Assembly: GCA_017964005.1 (NCBI GenBank) | Contig: JAGCSR010000049.1 | Span: forward strand, 1 to 64,000 | From: Clostridiales bacterium | Lineage (GTDB): Bacteria; Bacillota; Clostridia; Saccharofermentanales; Saccharofermentanaceae | DNA: 64,000 nucleotides | Reading direction: 5' to 3' | Shown: one piece after another, positions 59,163-64,000 of the stretch | How positions within the stretch are numbered: the stretch's first letter is position 1 | How the letters are laid out: each line of letters opens with the position of its first letter | Made by a program: the position numbers and the translations under genes | Notes under the pieces: generated by a model | Seen by the model: only the letters and a program-made list of their open reading frames with translations | Databases searched by the model: none | Told to the model about the DNA's origin: nothing

Positions 59163-59328
59163 ATCTCGGGGTGGTTACCTCCAAGTTGAACCTACATGAC
59201 GTAATATGGATCCTAATCAGCGCGTAACAAATCAAGCCTCCGGCGAGTGGAAGATTGACGACGGGCGAGCGGGAACCGCCCTGGATGAGACGGGGTGTCA
59301 AGAGGAGTGGCCATTTCGAGTGTTTTTT
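59163..59328 (+). ncRNA. Structured non-coding RNA, raiA-motif-like
   Basis: About 160 bases with no open frame of note. The first bases CTCGGGGTGG (59165-59174) pair with CCATTTCGAG (59311-59320) to close the molecule, followed at once by TGTTTTTT, so it looks like a free-standing transcript with its own terminator. Inside are ACCTCC opposite GAGGAG and the hairpin GGGC-GAGCGGGAACC-GCCC. In Clostridia the raiA-motif RNA lies in this position next to comF. I think that is what this is, but I cannot align it to the consensus here. The raiA gene itself is absent downstream. Confidence 0.6.
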
Positions 59329-59358
59329 GATCGGTAACACATCAGATGTTGCCGGTCA

Positions 59359-59412
59359 CGGCGTTTTCGCCGAAGCGGATCGATCCCGTAGCCCTTTTGT
59401 GCGGGCTTCGGG
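59359..59412 (+). promoter_or_regulatory. Two stacked hairpins in the cysS leader
   Basis: CGGCG-TTTT-CGCCG (59359-59372) and CCCGTAGCCC/GGGCTTCGGG (59385-59394 with 59403-59412, one mismatch), the second followed by GTTATTTGTGTTT. This could be a terminator or attenuator ahead of cysS. No T-box core is recognised. The rest of 59413-59466 is an AT-rich stretch and AAGGAGG. Confidence 0.5.
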
Positions 59413-59466
59413 GTTATTTGTGTTTAATAAACAAACCGGCATTTCCGGTATGAAGGAGGACGGCGC

Positions 59467-60882
59467 ATGAAGCTGTACAATACGTTGACCAGGACAAAGC
59501 AGGAATTCGTTCCGATCGAGGAAGGACACGTTAAGATGTATGCCTGCGGACCTACGGTCTACGACTATTTCCATGTTGGCAACGCGAGACCTTTCGTAAC
59601 TTTCGATACTCTTGCAAGATATCTGTCTTACAGGGGATACGATGTTGAATTCTGTCAGAATTTCACCGATATAGATGATAAGATGATCAACCGCGCCAAC
59701 AAGGAAGGTATCACGGTGGAACAACTTGCCGACAGGTTCATAGCTGAATACTATGTCGATGCTGACGGCCTCAATATCAGAAGACAGACATTCCAGCCGA
59801 GAGCAACACAATCGATGGATGCCATAATCGATCTTATAAAGTCATTGGATGAGAAGGGGTTTGTTTATGTGATCCCTGATGACGGTGTGTATTTCGACGT
59901 TTCTAAGGATCCTTCCTACGGCAAGCTTTCCCATTACAAGCTGGAAGATCTTCAGGCCGGTGCAGGAGAGCGTGTTACCTCATTCGAGGGTAAGCGCAAT
60001 CCCGGTGACTTTGCAGTTTGGAAATTTAAGAAGGAAGGCGAGCCCTTCTGGGATTCCCCCTGGGGTGAAGGCCGTCCGGGCTGGCATATCGAATGTTCTG
60101 CAATGAACAGGAAGTTTCTTGGTGAGACGATCGATATCCACGGAGGCGGATGCGATCTGATCTTCCCGCATCACGAGAACGAGATCGCCCAGAGCGAATG
60201 TGCTAACGGCAAGCCCTTTGCCAATTATTGGGTACATAACGCTTTTGTTAATATCGACGGAGAGAAGATGAGTAAATCCCTCGGTAATTTCTTTACCATC
60301 AGGGACATCGTTGAGCATTTTCCGTATGAAGTCATCAGGTTCTTTATCCTGTCCGGACACTACCGCAAGCCCATCGATTTCTCGGACGAACTGCTCCGTG
60401 CTTCCCAGACGGGACTTAAGAGGATCGAGACATGTGTTAAGGCAGCTTCCGAGGTTAAGGAAGGTTCTTTGCATAAGGCAGATTCTTCCGGGTCGGATCA
60501 GGATAAGGCGGTGCTTTCGGCTGCGGATAATGCCCGTGAGGAATTCATCAGGCATATGGACGATGATCTTAATACTGCCGATGCAATTACCGATATCTTC
60601 AACCTCGTTACCGCGATCAACACCGCAATCGCATCCTCTGATACTTCCGTGGATGCTATATCTTCCGCAAAAGATACTCTCCTCGAACTCTTGGATGTTC
60701 TCGGGATCAGATTCCCCGAGGACAAGGGCATCCCCGAAGAAATAATGCAGCTGGTGGAACAGAGGACCGCGGCTAAGAAAGCAAAAGATTATGCCGAAGC
60801 TGACAGGATCAGGGATCTTATCGCATCCAAGGGATATACGGTCAAGGATACTCCGGAAGGACCTAAGGTAGAAGCTTTATGA
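59467..60882 (+). CDS. cysS: Cysteinyl-tRNA synthetase
   Basis: Charges tRNA-Cys. The 471-residue enzyme has the zinc ligand Cys27, the class I signature HVGN (36-39, for HIGH), the catalytic GWHIECSAM and HGGGCDLIFPHHENE zinc/substrate region, and KMSKS at 267-271. AAGGAGG precedes the ATG. It overlaps mrnC by four bases, and rlmB follows, the conserved Firmicutes order. Confidence 0.97.
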   Translation: MKLYNTLTRTKQEFVPIEEGHVKMYACGPTVYDYFHVGNARPFVTFDTLARYLSYRGYDVEFCQNFTDIDDKMINRANKEGITVEQLADRFIAEYYVDADGLNIRRQTFQPRATQSMDAIIDLIKSLDEKGFVYVIPDDGVYFDVSKDPSYGKLSHYKLEDLQAGAGERVTSFEGKRNPGDFAVWKFKKEGEPFWDSPWGEGRPGWHIECSAMNRKFLGETIDIHGGGCDLIFPHHENEIAQSECANGKPFANYWVHNAFVNIDGEKMSKSLGNFFTIRDIVEHFPYEVIRFFILSGHYRKPIDFSDELLRASQTGLKRIETCVKAASEVKEGSLHKADSSGSDQDKAVLSAADNAREEFIRHMDDDLNTADAITDIFNLVTAINTAIASSDTSVDAISSAKDTLLELLDVLGIRFPEDKGIPEEIMQLVEQRTAAKKAKDYAEADRIRDLIASKGYTVKDTPEGPKVEAL

Positions 60883-61289
60883 TCAAGCCTTTTATCGCCG
60901 AGAACTTAAAAGAGGTTCAGCCTGCAGTTCTTGCATATATCGGAGATTCGGTTTTCGAGCTGTATGCAAGATGTCATGTTGCCGGATCTCATGCCGGCAC
61001 CAACAGGAAGATGCATAAGCAGACTGTTGAGTATGTGAATGCGAAGTCTCAGGCTAAGGCGATGTTGGGCCTCCTGGATGAGCTGACCGAGGAAGAGGAG
61101 TCTTACTTCAAAAGAGGCAGGAATTCCAATCCTCATTCGGTATCCAAGAATTCTGATATAGCCGATTACATGAATGCCACGGGTTTTGAGGCTCTGATGG
61201 GATTTCTTTTCCTTGACAATCAGACTGAGAGGATGGAATATCTGTTATATAAGTCTTTCGATATCATAGATGACAGGGTGGGATCATGA
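60879..61289 (+). CDS. mrnC: Mini-ribonuclease III
   Basis: A 136-residue RNase III catalytic domain without a double-stranded-RNA-binding domain. It matures 23S rRNA ends. Motifs are LAYIGDSVFELY (about 17-28) and the second catalytic block GFEALMGFLFL (about 104-114). The length is normal for Mini-III. It is linked to cysS (4-base overlap) and rlmB (4-base overlap). Confidence 0.95.
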   Translation: MIKPFIAENLKEVQPAVLAYIGDSVFELYARCHVAGSHAGTNRKMHKQTVEYVNAKSQAKAMLGLLDELTEEEESYFKRGRNSNPHSVSKNSDIADYMNATGFEALMGFLFLDNQTERMEYLLYKSFDIIDDRVGS

Positions 61290-62068
61290 ACCAACGATCT
61301 GATAAGGATGCAAGATCAGACTATATTGAGGGCAGGAACGCTGTTTTCGAAGCGCTCAGTGCGGGACGTCCCGTCAACAAGATGTGGGTCCTCGCTCCAG
61401 AAGGCGGCAAGAAACCGGATCCTGCACTGATAAAGATCATGCAGCTTGCCGATAAGCAGGGGATCCCGTATACAAAAGTTCCCAGAGCAACACTTGATAA
61501 GATGAGCGCAGACAGGCGTCATCAGGGAGTCATCATCTCTGCCGCAGCTCATGAATATCAAGATCTCAATGAGGTCATAGCTAAGGTGAGATCTGAAGGA
61601 AGGTCGCCTTTTATCGTTATATGTGATGAACTCAAGGATTCATATAACCTGGGTTCGATCCTGAGGATATCGGATGCTGCCGGCGTTGATGCTGTAGTCA
61701 TCCCCGAGCGAAGATCCGTGGCTGTCGATTCCAATGTTGCCAAGGCTTCTGCCGGCGCGGTCGAATATGTTCCCGTATGCAGGGTCACGAATATTGCCTC
61801 AACTATCAGAGATCTTAAGGAAGACGGATTCTGGATAGCCGGGTGTGATATGGACGGCGATGTTACTTATGACAAAGCGGATTATTCAGGCTCTTTTGCC
61901 GTCGTCATCGGCAGTGAGGGTTCCGGGATACGTGACGGCGTTGCCAAGAGCTGTGACTTTATGATCTCGATCCCGATGGCGGGACGCGTAAACAGCCTCA
62001 ATGCTGCCGTAGCTGCGGGGATCGTCATCTTCGAGGCCGCAAGGATGAGGAAGGAAGGCAAACGGTGA
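61286..62068 (+). CDS. rlmB: 23S rRNA (guanosine-2'-O-)-methyltransferase RlmB-type
   Basis: A 260-residue SPOUT (TrmH-family) methyltransferase that modifies G2251-type positions of 23S rRNA with SAM. It has an N-terminal substrate-binding domain (GRNAVFEALSAGRPV) and the knot region NLGSILRISDAAGVDAV, IGSEGSGI and IPMAGRVNSLNAAVAAGI. Its coupling with mrnC and cysS is typical of Firmicutes. Confidence 0.94.
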   Translation: MNQRSDKDARSDYIEGRNAVFEALSAGRPVNKMWVLAPEGGKKPDPALIKIMQLADKQGIPYTKVPRATLDKMSADRRHQGVIISAAAHEYQDLNEVIAKVRSEGRSPFIVICDELKDSYNLGSILRISDAAGVDAVVIPERRSVAVDSNVAKASAGAVEYVPVCRVTNIASTIRDLKEDGFWIAGCDMDGDVTYDKADYSGSFAVVIGSEGSGIRDGVAKSCDFMISIPMAGRVNSLNAAVAAGIVIFEAARMRKEGKR

Positions 62069-63315
62069 AGCGCGGACGGATTAAGGGTATACCGGTTATT
62101 ATCGTGACCGCTTTCACGGCGTTCATGATGACGTCCTGCTCATTCTTCAAGATCATCAATAACGGTCAGCCTCTGAATTCTTCCATGTCTGTCGATGAAC
62201 TTGCAAGACTGGTAACACTGTCTGTCCAAAAGCCTGACAGTGTTGCATCGAGCTTCTCGTCTATCCCGACATGGCAGCTGGATTCGGTATCGTATTCGAC
62301 ATTCTCGGAATATACCAACATTCTTCGTGAACTGACAAAGGGAAGAGGAGATGTTGTTGCTTTCAAACCGTTGAACGAGCAGGAGAAGGCTGTCCTCGAT
62401 GAGGAGATCTCCGATATCTGCGGCATCCGTATGGATGATATGTATCCCAATCAGGAACTTATGGAGATCATCTGTGACGATGACAGTGAACAGAAGATCT
62501 TTTTCCCGCTCAAGAACGGGGATACCGTATCCTTGGACGGTAAGGCGATGGAGGACACGATCGCTTCTTATAACTATATGTTCCATTACATGGATATGGT
62601 CTATAATTCGAACACATCAGCGCTCACATCGATCCTTGCTCCCATGTATTCCGATGACATCTATATCGATTCCGTAATCCGTTCCAAAGCCGAATACATC
62701 ATTGATTATTATTCCAAGTATGTTAAGAGCGGATATGATGATATATCGATATCGCTTGCCATGCCCTGTCTGGTCAGGATAACGTTGCCTAAAGTCGACA
62801 ACGGCAAAGGAGAACTTATGGCTAAGGAAGTAAGCCTTATCAACAGGTACGGATCGATCTTTGTAGATGATAAAATGCCGCTCAATCCCTCCGGGACCAA
62901 GACTGTTATGTGCCGCGGAGAACAGAAGACCTTCTCGGTCGGAGATGTGCTTACCCAGTCTGCGGTAGAAGAAAGATTGGGTAAACCCCTGTATACAGTC
63001 AGCAGGACGGACTATTCCACCGGAACGAAGAGGATCGTTATGTGTTACAAGGGTTTGAACCTTGCTTTGGATGTGATCTATGATGATGCAGGTAAGTGGA
63101 ACGGAACCTTAACTTCCATCAGGATATTTGGAGAGGGTAACTATACTGTGGATAACAGTGTCTATGTGGGCATGAATATATCCGAACTGATGCTGGTATA
63201 TCCCTTTATCGATGAGTATGATTATGTTTATGAATACGAGGATGAGAACGGTTCGAGGAACATATCTTTCGAACTTGATGATCTCGGGAATATCATCACT
63301 GTCATAATGAAGTGA
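62065..63315 (+). CDS. Hypothetical lipoprotein
   Basis: A 416-residue lipoprotein starting with GTG at 62065, overlapping the rlmB stop by four bases and preceded by AGGAAGG. The lipobox is MMTSC (about Cys20). The mature part has no motif I recognise. Two regions stand out: a helical middle (about 165-225, DTIASYNYMFHYMDMVYNSN) that is DUF-like, and a C-terminal part (about 285-416) with beta-strand patterns such as SVYVGMNISELMLVYP resembling SmpA/BamE-like repeats. It ends back to back with the convergent phosphatase gene. Confidence 0.72.
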   Translation: MKRGRIKGIPVIIVTAFTAFMMTSCSFFKIINNGQPLNSSMSVDELARLVTLSVQKPDSVASSFSSIPTWQLDSVSYSTFSEYTNILRELTKGRGDVVAFKPLNEQEKAVLDEEISDICGIRMDDMYPNQELMEIICDDDSEQKIFFPLKNGDTVSLDGKAMEDTIASYNYMFHYMDMVYNSNTSALTSILAPMYSDDIYIDSVIRSKAEYIIDYYSKYVKSGYDDISISLAMPCLVRITLPKVDNGKGELMAKEVSLINRYGSIFVDDKMPLNPSGTKTVMCRGEQKTFSVGDVLTQSAVEERLGKPLYTVSRTDYSTGTKRIVMCYKGLNLALDVIYDDAGKWNGTLTSIRIFGEGNYTVDNSVYVGMNISELMLVYPFIDEYDYVYEYEDENGSRNISFELDDLGNIITVIMK

Positions 63316-64000
63316 TCATTGCCCGGAACACTTCTTACGAAGTCCGTCTATCTCCGACATGGTCATTCCGGCTGATAACAGATATTTTGTTATATCCCCC
63401 GAATAAACATCATTGATATATGAAAGAAGAGTCTCCATGTTGGATGCATCGGAACGGAGAGCGTGCTTCATGACCTCCGGAGCCCTTGCCATCAGCGGAT
63501 CTACCAAAGGCCTTATGTAGTTAAAGGAAACCTTGTAATTGGTGATGATGTCTTCCTGCGACGCGCCTGCCAAAAGGTATAGGATCGCCGTGATAACTCC
63601 TGTTCTGTCCTTGCCGTGGGCGCAGTGGAAGAGGGCGATCCCGTCGGCATCTTTGAGGATCCTCAATACTTCGGCGATAGAAGACGCCAGCTTGTTCAGC
63701 ATGATGACATAATAATCTCCGAGAGTGTGGTCCTTTAAGAAGGCCATGGATGCGTCTTTGAAATTGTTGGGATCTCCTGCGAAAAGAGGAATGTTATGGA
63801 AATCCGTTATGCCGTCATTTGCAAACGGGTTAACGTATTGACGAAGCTCTGTCTCGGAACGAAGATCTATTACACATGTCACACCGTAATCTGACATTTT
63901 GCGGGCTTCTTCTGCCGTTATTTCGGCAGGTGAAGAAGAACGCCAGAACTTCCCTTCGGCAAATGTTCTTCCTCCGGCAAGAGGCATTCCGCCGAGTTCC
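63316..64000 (-). CDS. Protein-tyrosine phosphatase (IphP/Y_phosphatase3 type), 5' end outside the window
   Basis: Dephosphorylates protein tyrosine or phosphoinositide-like substrates. The catalytic loop is HCAHGKDRTG (CX5R), inside FHCAHGKDRTGVITAILYLLAG, and an upstream VIDLRSETE matches the family. The ATG at 63985 is not the true start: the frame stays open to the edge and reads ELGG before MPLAGGRTF, the family's N-terminal RDLGG block. So the gene runs off the right edge. It is convergent with the lipoprotein gene, the two stops being adjacent. Confidence 0.9.
   Translation of the reverse strand, partial: ELGGMPLAGGRTFAEGKFWRSSSPAEITAEEARKMSDYGVTCVIDLRSETELRQYVNPFANDGITDFHNIPLFAGDPNNFKDASMAFLKDHTLGDYYVIMLNKLASSIAEVLRILKDADGIALFHCAHGKDRTGVITAILYLLAGASQEDIITNYKVSFNYIRPLVDPLMARAPEVMKHALRSDASNMETLLSYINDVYSGDITKYLLSAGMTMSEIDGLRKKCSGQ

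Noticed and set aside
59163..59466. T-box riboswitch for cysS
   Set aside because: GGGGTGGTTACC at 59168-59179 resembles the T-box core, but it is at the 5' end of the segment and is paired with 59311-59316. A T-box core should lie just before the terminator near 59385.

Overview
The window reads as chromosomal DNA of a monoderm (Gram-positive) member of the Clostridia, probably a plant-fibre-degrading gut or rumen species. Evidence: strong AGGAGG-type ribosome binding sites throughout, many lipobox signal peptides and no outer-membrane genes, an SLH-anchored surface protein, YesM/YesN regulation, an AraR-type regulator, KtrAB-like potassium uptake and the Firmicutes order cysS-mrnC-rlmB. A secreted GH10 xylanase and an arabinose-type sugar locus suggest growth on arabinoxylan. 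No CRISPR array, rRNA, tRNA or prophage was seen. The only mobile DNA is the right end of an IS3-family element at the left edge.

Layout. 1-7.5 kb: IS end, a zinc-ribbon/SPFH operon, the xylanase lipoprotein, then rho and rpmE. 7.6-12.5 kb: a lipid kinase, a BspA-like/SLH surface protein, a STAS/RsbW-like pair and a serine acetyltransferase. 12.5-25.2 kb: the main accessory system. It holds a YesN response regulator, a YesM kinase and a sugar-binding lipoprotein in one overlapping unit, then a divergent AraR-like repressor, then a YtfQ-R-T-YjfF-like ABC transporter with an FGGY kinase and an L-ribulose-5-phosphate 4-epimerase. I read it as sensing, uptake and catabolism of L-arabinose or an arabinose-containing sugar.

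25.3-34.4 kb: lineage-specific genes. These are a secreted HELWH metallopeptidase candidate, an AraC regulator with phased direct repeats in front of a PEBP-domain lipoprotein, a TetR regulator with a serine hydrolase whose catalytic fold is interrupted by membrane helices, and a second serine hydrolase with two lipoproteins and a nucleotidyltransferase. 34.4-36.9 kb: tmRNA (ssrA) and the potassium channel genes. 36.9-49.5 kb: a DUF975/CmpB membrane protein; an operon with a degenerate amidase, a zinc-ribbon protein and a MacB-like ABC exporter flanked by two paralogous membrane-fusion proteins; a glycosyltransferase; a DUF4349 lipoprotein; and rfbA.

49.5-54.6 kb (minus strand): a compact Tad-like pilus or secretion locus with TadZ-like, TadA, a TadB-TadC fusion, a 58-residue Flp pilin and an FHA protein. 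54.7-64 kb: metK, recD2-type helicase, comF, a structured non-coding RNA with its own promoter (raiA-motif-like), cysS, mrnC, rlmB, a lipoprotein and a tyrosine phosphatase cut by the right edge.

The most interesting items are the three-gene sugar-sensing unit beside an AraR locus, the Tad-like locus, the RNA between comF and cysS, and several enzymes with unusual architecture or missing catalytic residues. All functions are assigned by reading motifs and gene context; no database search was run.
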